Positions 1-5,520 of a stretch of DNA of 6,610 bases are shown here, piece after piece. Each line of letters opens with the position of its first letter. Position 1 is the stretch's first letter. Source of the DNA: Acidobacteriaceae bacterium (GTDB lineage Bacteria; Acidobacteriota; Terriglobia; Terriglobales; Acidobacteriaceae); NCBI GenBank assembly GCA_030040115.1, contig JASHUH010000169.1:1-6610 (forward strand), written 5' to 3'. The translations under genes were made by a program, and so were the position numbers. The notes beneath the pieces are model-generated. The model ran no database searches. It saw nothing but the letters and a program-made list of their open reading frames with translations, and was not told the DNA's origin.

Positions 1-107
1 GAAGCAGGCGCGCTCACAGTTGCGGGGCAGTGGCGGATTTTCACCGCCTTCCCGAGCATCCTGGGCGATTGCTGTGGTGGACGAGGCTGTTCCTCGACGG
101 AACAACC
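1..107 (-). promoter_or_regulatory. Cobalamin riboswitch, 5' part and core (cut by left edge)
   Basis: Read on the minus strand, 53 down to 11 contains the hallmark cobalamin-aptamer core: GGGAA (53-49), GGTGAAAATCC just after it, then CACTGCCCCGCAACTGTGAG (32-13). The order and spacing match the family consensus GGGAA..GGTGxAAxTCC..CxGxCCCGCxACTGT. Upstream, 107-85 forms a perfect 9-bp hairpin (GGTTGTTCC / GGAACAGCC, 5-nt loop) that could be a peripheral helix. The 3' half, with the AGCCAGGA..CCTGCC B12 box and the expression platform, would lie left of base 1 and is not seen. Elements of this class bind a cobalamin in the nascent mRNA and repress the downstream gene by termination or by hiding the ribosome site. 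The controlled gene is outside the window, so its identity is unknown. Confidence 0.9.
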
Positions 108-110
108 GCT

Positions 111-137
111 ATGTCATGAAAGCAGTTTTCATGACAT
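111..137. promoter_or_regulatory. Perfect 11-bp dyad at the predicted transcription start; candidate operator
   Basis: ATGTCATGAAA (111-121) and TTTCATGACAT (127-137) are exact inverted repeats around 5 nt. The right half is also the core of a 13-nt odd palindrome TTCATGACATGAA (128-140), and the left half is an imperfect copy of it (108-120), so this could be a double site. It falls at about +1 to +25 of the predicted leftward transcript, before the aptamer. That position suits a repressor site. It could instead be a 5' hairpin of the leader RNA. No T-run follows it on either strand, so a terminator for the gene remnant at 188-343 is less likely. The binding protein is unknown. Confidence 0.5.
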
Positions 138-141
138 GAAC

Positions 142-171
142 TTTATATCCGGATGGCCGGCGCGGTGTCAA
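142..171 (-). promoter_or_regulatory. Sigma70-type promoter of the riboswitch transcript
   Basis: On the minus strand a perfect -35 TTGACA (171-166) is followed after 18 nt by TATAAA (147-142), predicting a transcription start near 135. It lies between the end of the dnaE2 remnant (188) and the cobalamin aptamer (from about 107) and points at the aptamer. This is where the promoter of the riboswitch leader should be. The start site is predicted from sequence only. Confidence 0.65.
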
Positions 172-187
172 AGGCGCAGACTTGCGT

Positions 188-343
188 TCAGTGGAAATCG
201 TGGGAGCGAATCGCAGCGCTGGTGATCTCGAGAGGCTCGATGCGTTCGCCTTTCACGTGAATCACGCCGTCCTGATTTTGCAAGGGGCCTTCAACGCGTA
301 AAAAGCGGCTGGGCGTCACCACGACGCGATCGCGCTCGAAAAT
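188..343 (-). pseudogene. dnaE2: C-terminal remnant of error-prone DNA polymerase DnaE2
   Basis: The minus frame from 343 to the TGA at 190-188 encodes about 51 residues: IFERDR near the start, then SRFLRVEGPLQNQDGVIHVK, ERIEPL, and the terminus RSHDFH. This is the ending expected of DnaE2 (ImuC), the translesion polymerase that works with ImuA/ImuB: the last strands of the OB-type domain followed by an R-S-x-D-F-[HR] tail. A full DnaE2 is about 1000-1100 residues. Upstream of IFERDR the frame stays open into lgt but shows no polymerase resemblance, so only the last 5% or so is present. The likely cause is deletion or rearrangement between the polymerase body and the lgt upstream region. A TTG at 391-389 preceded by AGGAGGG could in principle start a short fusion peptide, but nothing suggests it is functional. 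Identification rests on remembered family motifs, not an alignment. Confidence 0.7.
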
Positions 344-491
344 AGGCGGGCCTCTTTCGCTTTTTGTTTGCTTACAGTAGGTTTGCTCCAATCCCTCCTC
401 TTTGTCAAAACTGCGCTGCGTCCGCTGCCCCATGCAGCCCTTGGTCCGGCCGCGCCTTTCTATTTGCGCCCCGTCTATACTGGGAAGAGCA

Positions 492-1313
492 ATGGTTCCC
501 TTTATCCACCTCGGCTTCCTCAACATCCCTACTTTCGGCCTCATGCTTTGGCTGGCCGCCGTCTGCGCCGCATTCGTGATGGATCGCTGCTTTCGCCGCG
601 CCAGAGTCGACGCCGACGCCGTGGGCATGGTCGCCATTGCTGTGGTAGCGGGCATTGTGGGCGCAAAGCTTTGGCACGTCCTCGACACCCCGTCCGATTT
701 TCACGAACTCGGCTGGCGGGCGCTATGGGATTCGGCCGGGTTCGCCTGGTATGGTGGACTGATCTTCGGCATCGCCGCCTTGGTCTATCAAGGTTGGCGG
801 GCCAAGATCGGCGCCGTGCGCACCTTGGATCTGGCTGCTCCGGCTGCCGCCATGGGGTATGGCGTCGGGCGCATTGGCTGTTTTCTCTCCGGCGACGGCG
901 ACTACGGCATCGCCATCAAGCCGATGCACTTTCTCGGATTGACCTTCCATCCCTGGGGCATGGCCTTTCCCCATGGCCTCATGCCCGTCTTCGTCCCCGT
1001 CTACCCCACCCCGCTCTATGAACTGGCAGGGGGCTTGGTCATCGGCTGGTGGCTCTGGCGCCGCCTGGGAAAACCCCATGCCACCGGCGCCATTCTCGGC
1101 CAGTATCTGCTTCTCACCGGCTTGGCCCGTTTTCTCGTGGAGTTCATCCGCCGGAATCCGAAGGTCCTTTGGGGCCTCTCCAACGCGCAGTTGGCCAGCG
1201 CCGCAGCGGCGATTGCCGGGCTCGCTCTGGTCTGGTGGACGGCCCGCCGTCCCGCTGCCCAGCCCCGTCTGGCGGCAAAAAAGGCTTCTCCCCCCGTTGA
1301 GAAGCCAGCTTAA
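492..1313 (+). CDS. lgt: Prolipoprotein diacylglyceryl transferase
   Basis: Integral inner-membrane enzyme that moves diacylglycerol from phosphatidylglycerol to the lipobox cysteine of prolipoproteins, the first step of lipoprotein maturation. The 273-residue product has the family layout: N-terminal IPTFGLMLW (12-20), FAWYGGLIFG (84-93), the signature GRIGCFLSGDGDYG (126-139), YPTPLYE (171-177), and the closing ARFLVEFIRRNP (212-223) with the conserved Arg213 and Glu217. Several hydrophobic segments fit the seven-helix fold. Against E. coli Lgt, Tyr26, His103 and Asn146 appear as Phe15, Tyr87 and Cys130, while the signature Arg and Gly are kept. I believe the Tyr-Gly-Gly and Gly-Cys-Phe forms also occur in other phyla. 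The ATG at 492 is chosen because family similarity begins there and GGGAAG precedes it. A TTG at 402 in the same frame would add 30 residues unlike the family. No clear promoter is seen; TATACT at 476-481 has no good -35. Confidence 0.93.
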   Translation: MVPFIHLGFLNIPTFGLMLWLAAVCAAFVMDRCFRRARVDADAVGMVAIAVVAGIVGAKLWHVLDTPSDFHELGWRALWDSAGFAWYGGLIFGIAALVYQGWRAKIGAVRTLDLAAPAAAMGYGVGRIGCFLSGDGDYGIAIKPMHFLGLTFHPWGMAFPHGLMPVFVPVYPTPLYELAGGLVIGWWLWRRLGKPHATGAILGQYLLLTGLARFLVEFIRRNPKVLWGLSNAQLASAAAAIAGLALVWWTARRPAAQPRLAAKKASPPVEKPA

Positions 1314-1423
1314 GCGGTTTAGGAAATGCTCTGGGGAGAAGCCAAAGAAGCTGAGCCGACGCGACCCCAAGGAGCGGCGGCCCTGCACGATTCTGGCGGT
1401 CCTACCTTGATTTCCTAAACCGC
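1314..1423. repeat. 110-bp element bounded by perfect 14-bp inverted repeats
   Basis: GCGGTTTAGGAAAT (1314-1327) recurs exactly as its reverse complement at 1410-1423, enclosing 82 nt. The left arm begins on the base after the lgt stop codon. Just inside it a second pairing is possible: GCTC (1328-1331) with GAGC (1372-1375) and TGGGG (1332-1336) with CCCCA (1365-1369). As RNA this would be a closed outer helix with at least one inner hairpin. It could be a MITE-like non-autonomous element, a structured 3' UTR or small RNA, or a terminator-like structure. No target duplication is evident beside the arms. A smaller hairpin, GGCTTCTC/GAGAAGCC (1283-1306), sits inside the 3' end of lgt. Confidence 0.55.
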
Positions 1424-2174
1424 CATAGAGCGGCTCCAGAGATCGTTCCTCCTGATTTCATCCCACGTGCGCAGGCAGGGTCGGCGCGTCCGCTCGCATG
1501 GCCCTCGCCGTTACAACCGGCATCCAACGAAATGGAAGGAATGAAGGGGCCGGCGGAAGCTCGGATCGAGACTCCGCGGACGTCCGGCCGAACTTCGGGC
1601 AAGACTTGCACGAAAAGATTTTTAAGGCAGGGGCTCAAAAAATCAACAGGAAGAGGAGCTCATTCGAGGAAGTGCGGAAAGACTGCTGGTTTCGATCGCA
1701 TGCGAGATGTGAGTCGGCCATGGACGCTGCTTAAGTGACATAGCAGTGTTGTTGAGATCAAATTCGTTTCCGCGCCCAAACAAGCAGAGGTGGCTGGGTC
1801 GTTTTCCTTCCCCGCATCCGGGTTGGGAGGGGCGGGGATGGGTGATTTTAATCGTTCTTCAAAACCTGAGCGGGAGCGATCCTTCCTTCCACAATCTGTC
1901 GAGCCGGGTTTTGCAGCGTCAACCTTCGCACATCGTTTTCATAGCGCACGCGGTCGTCGGAATTCCTGGACCGGTTCTTCGCCGCGTGCGCCGTTCGGCA
2001 TTCCGCCGCTGGCGTGGGGTGGCTTTCCGTCGGCCGCGGAGACTAGCCTTCGGACGCGAGCGGAGTCCTCCCTCGACGCGCCGGAAGAAGCCCGGTTGCT
2101 CCGGTCTTTCTCCGATCCTTGCTACCATCTGGCGGAAACGCGGAAGTAAATATTTTCCTCGGAGAGGTTAGTTT
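1424..2174. other. Long intergenic region without a recognisable gene
   Basis: Several frames of 60-140 codons are open here on both strands, but all are Arg/Ser/Pro-rich, low in hydrophobic periodicity, and lack a ribosome site or a known motif, as expected of open frames in GC-rich noncoding DNA. No tRNA, rRNA or recognised riboswitch core was found. Local structures are a 10-bp palindrome TCGCATGCGA (1696-1705), the G-run cluster at 1820-1842, and a 7-bp stem TCCCCGC/GCGGGGA (1809-1815 with 1832-1838) that competes with it. The last part should hold the promoter of the transporter gene at 2175, but I see no convincing -35/-10 pair. Confidence 0.5.
1820..1842 (+). other. Potential G-quadruplex motif, five G-runs
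   Basis: The plus strand has G-runs of 3, 3, 4, 4 and 3 separated only by TT, A, C and AT. This meets the strict intramolecular G-quadruplex rule with very short loops and one spare run. It lies 330 bp upstream of the transporter gene at 2175. Short-loop G4s are among the most stable predicted. Folding in the cell and any role are unproven. The alternative duplex stem TCCCCGC/GCGGGGA uses two of the runs. Confidence 0.6.
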
Positions 2175-2759
2175 ATGAATACCAGAGCAAAGGCAGTTGC
2201 CGTTTCGACTGTCGGCTATATGTGCTTGGCCATTACCGGATGGATGCTCCAGATGTCAAACGCTTCCTGGTTTTCGAGGCAGTACGGCTTGGCGATCTTG
2301 TACCCGCTGGCCATTCTCCTCGCGGTGATGGGCATTCTGTCCTTCGCACAGAATCGCGGCCTTGACTCCATCGTCTTTTTTGGCGGGGCTGGTCTGCTGG
2401 GAACGCTCGGTGCGTACTTCCCGGCGCATGCTTTAGCCGGAGCGGTGGCGCCGGCCTCCTATCTGGGTTGGTTCGCATGCCTGTGGGGGATTTTCTTTTT
2501 GTACGTTTGGGCAGGTTCGTTTAAGAGTGGGGTTCCTCGCATGCTCTTCCTGCTGGCCCTTTGGCTCTCGTTGGGCTGCATCGCCATCGGAGACTGGTCG
2601 GGAGTGGGCGGTTGGATCATGGCAGGCGGTTATCTGGGCTTGATCAGCTCCGTATTGGCGTTTGTTGCTTCGGGGTCTGAGATCGTCGGCTATGGTCGCA
2701 CCACCAACCCCAACCTGGAAGTTGCGGGAACCGCGCCACGGCCCATGGCTGCGGATTGA
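2175..2759 (+). CDS. SatP/YaaH (GPR1/FUN34) family membrane transporter, divergent
   Basis: The 194-residue inner-membrane protein has about six hydrophobic segments (about 10-27, 38-57, 66-84, 95-114, 121-139, 146-168). Its C-terminal half follows the acetate/succinate transporter family closely: YLGWFACLWGIFFLYVWAGS (96-115), LALWLSLGCIAIGDWSG (127-143), GGYLGLISSVLAF (151-163), SEIVG and a YGRT tail, which parallel E. coli SatP in order and spacing. Length is close to the usual 190-200. The N-terminal NPAPLGL signature of the family is absent; residues 1-30 read instead through VGYMCLAITGWM, so the substrate (acetate, succinate or another small carboxylate) is not certain. The ATG is supported by GGAGAGG (2161-2167) 7 nt upstream. 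No partner gene adjoins it; the next gene is convergent. Confidence 0.8.
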   Translation: MNTRAKAVAVSTVGYMCLAITGWMLQMSNASWFSRQYGLAILYPLAILLAVMGILSFAQNRGLDSIVFFGGAGLLGTLGAYFPAHALAGAVAPASYLGWFACLWGIFFLYVWAGSFKSGVPRMLFLLALWLSLGCIAIGDWSGVGGWIMAGGYLGLISSVLAFVASGSEIVGYGRTTNPNLEVAGTAPRPMAAD

Positions 2760-2767
2760 TGTGGGCC

Positions 2768-2809
2768 TGCGCTGTAGATTGAATCTGGGTCTGCGCTCCC
2801 TACAGCGCA
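2768..2809. repeat. 10-bp inverted repeat after the SatP-like gene
   Basis: TGCGCTGTAG (2768-2777) and CTACAGCGCA (2800-2809) are exact inverted repeats around 22 nt, 8 nt after the stop codon. The position suits a transcript-end structure for the upstream gene, but no T-run follows, so a canonical intrinsic terminator is not shown. Confidence 0.4.
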
Positions 2810-2922
2810 ATCGAGCAGCCGGAGCGTAAAAGTCGACCGATCGGCTGGATTTCCGGCGAGGTGCGCCTCTCCCGGCGTCCGGGCCGGTGGCACAGTGTCA
2901 GGTCTAGGCCGAGTCTTGTTTC

Positions 2923-2965
2923 GCGAGAGCACGCCGTGAAGCAACTGCTTCACGGCGGCTCGCGC
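2923..2965. repeat. Long near-perfect hairpin between convergent genes
   Basis: CGCCGTGAAGC (2932-2942) pairs exactly with GCTTCACGGCG (2947-2957) around AACT; A2943-T2946 can also pair. Beyond a single bulged A (2931), GAGC (2927-2930) pairs with GCTC (2958-2961), and after one mismatch GCG (2923-2925) pairs with CGC (2963-2965). About 18 pairs in 43 nt form a compact stem-loop. It lies between the ends of two convergent genes, so it may stop transcription from either side, yet no U-tract follows on either strand. A REP-like dispersed palindrome is an alternative. Confidence 0.55.
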
Positions 2966-3021
2966 ATACGAGACCAAAAGTGCGCCCCTCAACAGTTGCC
3001 CTTTGCTGCGGCGCCGCCGGT

Positions 3022-3453
3022 TTACGGCCGGATCATCGCGAGCCCGGTGGCGGGGTCGATCTGCTTTCGCAGGTGCAGTGGGCTTTCGGTCAGGATCACT
3101 TCGCACGTGGGCCGGATGTGCGCCTCCAGCAGATGCCCGCCATGCGCAGTGCCATCGGATTTGGCCACGACTACATGCGCGTGGACTTGGGGTTTGCCAT
3201 CCTTGAGCGCCACATCTCCGATCAGCGACACCAGTTCCATTTGCTCGTTCAGGTCAACCGAAGGATGATACTGCTTGGTCTTCCAATCCAGCCAGGCCAG
3301 CTTAACCGAAGATACGGCGCCAATGGCCTTGAAGCTGCTTCCGGCAAGTTTCTGTTCAGTTGCAAAACGGCTTAGACCGGACGCAAGTTCATCGCCGGTT
3401 TCAAAGATTACAGCATAGGTTTTCGGCTGCGTCGCAAGAAGCGTAAATCGCAT
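3022..3453 (-). CDS. PPC/DUF296 domain protein (PD1-like DNA-binding family)
   Basis: The 143-residue protein is essentially one PPC (plant and prokaryote conserved) domain. Seen in order: YAVIFETGDEL (13-23), an FKAIGAV strand (41-47), MELVSLIGDVALKDGKP (72-88), HAHVVV (91-96) with the paired histidines, GTAHGGHL (101-108), and the ending TCEVILTES (116-124). These match the fold's ExxSLxGNI, HxH and GGHL motifs. In solved members the fold is a trimer and the histidines may bind metal. In plants the domain is joined to AT-hooks; stand-alone bacterial members have no agreed function, and no AT-hook is seen here. The ATG at 3453 is chosen because similarity begins at MRFTLLA and GGGAG (3463-3459) lies 5 nt upstream; a longer start at 3510 adds residues unlike the family. 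It lies 180 bp downstream of the sugar transporter gene on the same strand, so co-transcription is possible but not shown. Confidence 0.85.
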   Translation of the reverse strand: MRFTLLATQPKTYAVIFETGDELASGLSRFATEQKLAGSSFKAIGAVSSVKLAWLDWKTKQYHPSVDLNEQMELVSLIGDVALKDGKPQVHAHVVVAKSDGTAHGGHLLEAHIRPTCEVILTESPLHLRKQIDPATGLAMIRP

Positions 3454-3633
3454 GGACTCTCCCATTCGAAGCAAATGGCTCGGAAACGAGGAAGCTGTTC
3501 CACGAGCCATTTAAGTAAGATGATGCGATCTGCGGCGCTGTTTTCTCCATCCAATCCGGACTTCACTTCCATGGCTGCAAATGAACCTCGGCTTGATCTA
3601 AATCGGCCGTATTCGCGTATTTACAGCCAAAAG

Positions 3634-4968
3634 CTACCCTGCCCTCACCAACCTCCGCTGTAGCTCCTCGAGCGTGTGGCCTTTCGTCTCCGGATAGAAG
3701 AACGTCACCACGATCAGTTGCACCAGCGTAGCGACAGCAAAAAAAGCGAACGGAGTTCCCTCGCTAAACCGATGGACCAGCACCGGGAAAGCGAACGAGA
3801 TCAGGGTATTCGTGATCCAGTGGCTGGCCGAACCCACGCCCTGGCCCTTGGAGCGCACCGAAGTCGGAAAGACTTCGCCGATATACACCCAGATCACCGC
3901 GCCTTGCGACATCGCGAAAAGGGCGACGTAGAGCATCAGCAGGCTGAGCAGCGCGCCCTGATGGCTGTTGCTGTCGAAGATCCACGCCACGCCGCCGAGG
4001 CAGGCCGAAGTGCCGATTGCGCCCAGAATCAGCAGGCTCTTGCGGCCGAAGTGGTCAATTAACGACATACCCACCAGGGTAAAGATGAAGTTCGTGGCGC
4101 CGATGACGACGGCCTGCAAGTCGCCGGAAAGCTGGCTGAAGCCAGCGGCGGCAAAAATGCTGTGCATGTAATAAAGAACGGCGTTGATCCCGGCGAGTTG
4201 GTTAAAAGCACCGATGCTGATGGCCAGAAAAAGCGAATAGCGGTACTTCCACCTGAACACCGGCTCATGCGCCGAGGCGTGCTCGGCCACGATCGCCGCC
4301 TGGATCTCGGCGAGTTCGGCGCCTGGGTCGGGGGCCCCCATATCCCTGAGCACGGCCAGCGCTTCCTCGATTTCATGGCGCGAAGCCGACCAGCGCGGCG
4401 AACGCGGAATCCGGAACAGAAGCGCAAACAACGCGAGCGCCGGGATCGCCGCCACGCCGGCCATCACCCGCCACTCAATTGCCCCGAGGTGCGCGAGCCG
4501 GATGAGGTAGTTCGACAAGTAGCCGAGCAAGATGCCGCCCACCACGTTGATCTGAAAAGCGCCCACCAGCCGGCCGCGCCATTGCGCCGGAGCCAGCTCC
4601 GCGATGTACACCGGGCCCAGCACCGAAGCCGACCCCAAACCCAGCCCGCTGAGCAGGCGCGTCCCGAGCAGCATGGGCCAGCTCAAGGCGAACGCCGTCC
4701 CCAGCGCGGCGAAAAAGTAGAGGGCCGAAGCGTAGCGCAGCGCGGTACGCGCGCCCATGCGCTGGCCGATTACGCCGCCCACGAAGCAGCCCACCACCGT
4801 ACCGATCGGCCCCACGGCCACGGTCAGGCCTTGCCCGCGGCCGCTCAACCCGTAGACGCGCACGATCGAGTCGATAATGCCGGAAACGATGGCGATGTCG
4901 ATGCCGAAGATCAGGCCCCCGAGGGCGCCCGTGAGCGTCGCCTGCACCAGCTTGGAATTGGGTCGCAT
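3634..4968 (-). CDS. MFS sugar porter (sugar:H+ symporter family)
   Basis: The 444-residue, 12-helix inner-membrane transporter is of the sugar porter family (XylE/AraE/GLUT type). Visible motifs: GGLIFGIDIAIVSGII (17-32), RLLSGLGLG..GPVYIAELAPAQWRGRL (104-133, sugar-transport signature 2), PRSPRW (188-193, variant of PESPRW), FNQLAGINAVLYY (255-267, the QLxGIN sugar-binding helix), DHFGRKSLL (305-313), GEVFPTSVRSKGQG (364-377), W384 in helix 10, and PETKGHTLEEL (426-436). The first-half loop 2-3 reads GQRMGARTAL (68-77) where most members have DRxGRR, so the N-half A motif is degenerate while the C-half copy is intact. Substrate cannot be read from sequence. The ATG at 4968 is chosen because similarity starts there, AAGAAGAG lies 5 nt upstream, and the best promoter would start transcription near 4993, downstream of the alternative starts at 5001 and 5064. 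Confidence 0.92.
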   Translation of the reverse strand: MRPNSKLVQATLTGALGGLIFGIDIAIVSGIIDSIVRVYGLSGRGQGLTVAVGPIGTVVGCFVGGVIGQRMGARTALRYASALYFFAALGTAFALSWPMLLGTRLLSGLGLGSASVLGPVYIAELAPAQWRGRLVGAFQINVVGGILLGYLSNYLIRLAHLGAIEWRVMAGVAAIPALALFALLFRIPRSPRWSASRHEIEEALAVLRDMGAPDPGAELAEIQAAIVAEHASAHEPVFRWKYRYSLFLAISIGAFNQLAGINAVLYYMHSIFAAAGFSQLSGDLQAVVIGATNFIFTLVGMSLIDHFGRKSLLILGAIGTSACLGGVAWIFDSNSHQGALLSLLMLYVALFAMSQGAVIWVYIGEVFPTSVRSKGQGVGSASHWITNTLISFAFPVLVHRFSEGTPFAFFAVATLVQLIVVTFFYPETKGHTLEELQRRLVRAG

Positions 4969-4999
4969 GAGTGCTCTTCTTCGTTGAAGTTTCCCAACC

Positions 5000-5029
5000 A
5001 TAGTACAGAGGGACCAGGCAGCGGGTAAA
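5000..5029 (-). promoter_or_regulatory. Candidate promoter of the MFS gene
   Basis: On the minus strand TTTACC (5029-5024) and TACTAT (5005-5000) are separated by 18 nt, predicting a start near 4993 and a short leader before the ATG at 4968. The match is moderate and unsupported by other data. No operator-like dyad is obvious beside it. Confidence 0.4.
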
Positions 5030-5336
5030 CTCTCCGGCACCCCTCCGCATCTTTCGTCAGCCACTATGCTATGATCGGCGAGTTGGTTTGCGGCTTTCGA
5101 GCCAAATATCTGATAACAGGCAAGTTGCGCGCAGGACTGCCAGGGATCGAGGATTTGCGGTCCATTTCTTCTCAGAATTGCGCGGTTTTTTGCGCCCCCC
5201 AGAGCGCCATTCGCGGCGATGCCGACTGGAAGGGCGCACCGCTCTCAGCCGCTCAAGCGGGTGGGAGGTTTTTAGCCGTGTCACCCGTAGCGCCACCCGG
5301 CGAGCCCCTCGGTTGACCCTTGCCTTCATATTTTGA
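5030..5336. other. Intergenic region with one degenerate copy of the 40-bp repeat core
   Basis: Open frames exist on both strands but show no recognisable domain, no ribosome site and basic, low-complexity products, so I call no gene. At 5102-5126 the sequence resembles the first 25 nt of the repeat core at 5337-5520: 18 of 25 positions match by eye, including TGA.AACAGG and AAGTT. This may be an outlying, older copy. A short palindrome CCGCT/AGCGG near 5252 is followed by GGAGGTTTTT, but with 2 nt between arms it is not a credible terminator. Confidence 0.45.
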
Positions 5337-5520
5337 GCAAGTGTTTGAAAACAGGGCAGTTATCTTTGCCAGAACCGCAAGTGATTGAAAATAGGCCAGT
5401 TATTTCTCTTAAACTCACAAGTGCTTGAAAAGACGGTAATTATTCTTCGTTGGGCGAGTAAACGCTTGGAAACAGGGCAGTTATTCTCGCATGGTTTCGC
5501 AAGTGTTTGAAAACAAGAGC
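5337..5520. repeat. Tandem array: five degenerate copies of a 40/41-bp repeat
   Basis: Copies start at 5337, 5377, 5417, 5458 and 5499, giving periods of 40, 40, 41 and 41. Each has a conserved core of about 28 nt, beginning GCAAGTG.TTGAAAA and ending CAGTTATT, then 12-13 nt that differ between copies. By eye, matches to the consensus core are 27, 25, 22 and 23 of 28 for copies 1-4. Copy 5 matches over its first 17 and then diverges. The array is A/T-richer than its surroundings and the periods are not multiples of 3, so it is not coding. The layout suggests repeated protein-binding sites or a dispersed noncoding family. The unique segments are too short for CRISPR spacers. Confidence 0.85.

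Noticed and set aside
402..491. 30-residue N-terminal extension of Lgt from a TTG
   Set aside because: The extension does not look like the family, and the ATG at 492 has a ribosome site and starts the conserved sequence.
1283..1306. Intrinsic terminator of lgt
   Set aside because: The 8-bp hairpin lies inside the coding region before the stop codon and no T-run follows.
1532..1738. Small basic protein of 68 codons on the plus strand
   Set aside because: It has no ribosome site and no recognisable motif, and other frames over the same bases are equally open.
1746..2171. Arg/Ser/Pro-rich open frames on both strands upstream of the SatP-like gene
   Set aside because: Composition is typical of GC-rich noncoding DNA, frames overlap without one standing out, and no domain is seen.
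3015..3375. Plus-strand frames antisense to the PPC gene
   Set aside because: The minus-strand product carries the full set of PPC motifs, so these are shadows.
3400..3571. Minus-strand frame starting MEVKSGLDG and overlapping the PPC gene start
   Set aside because: It has no ribosome site, and most of it overlaps the well-supported PPC reading frame in another phase.
4969..5064. N-terminal extension of the MFS protein
   Set aside because: It is not family-like, and the best promoter predicts a start near 4993, inside the extension.
5337..5520. CRISPR array
   Set aside because: The unique segments are only 12-13 nt, the cores are too degenerate, and no cas-like gene is nearby.
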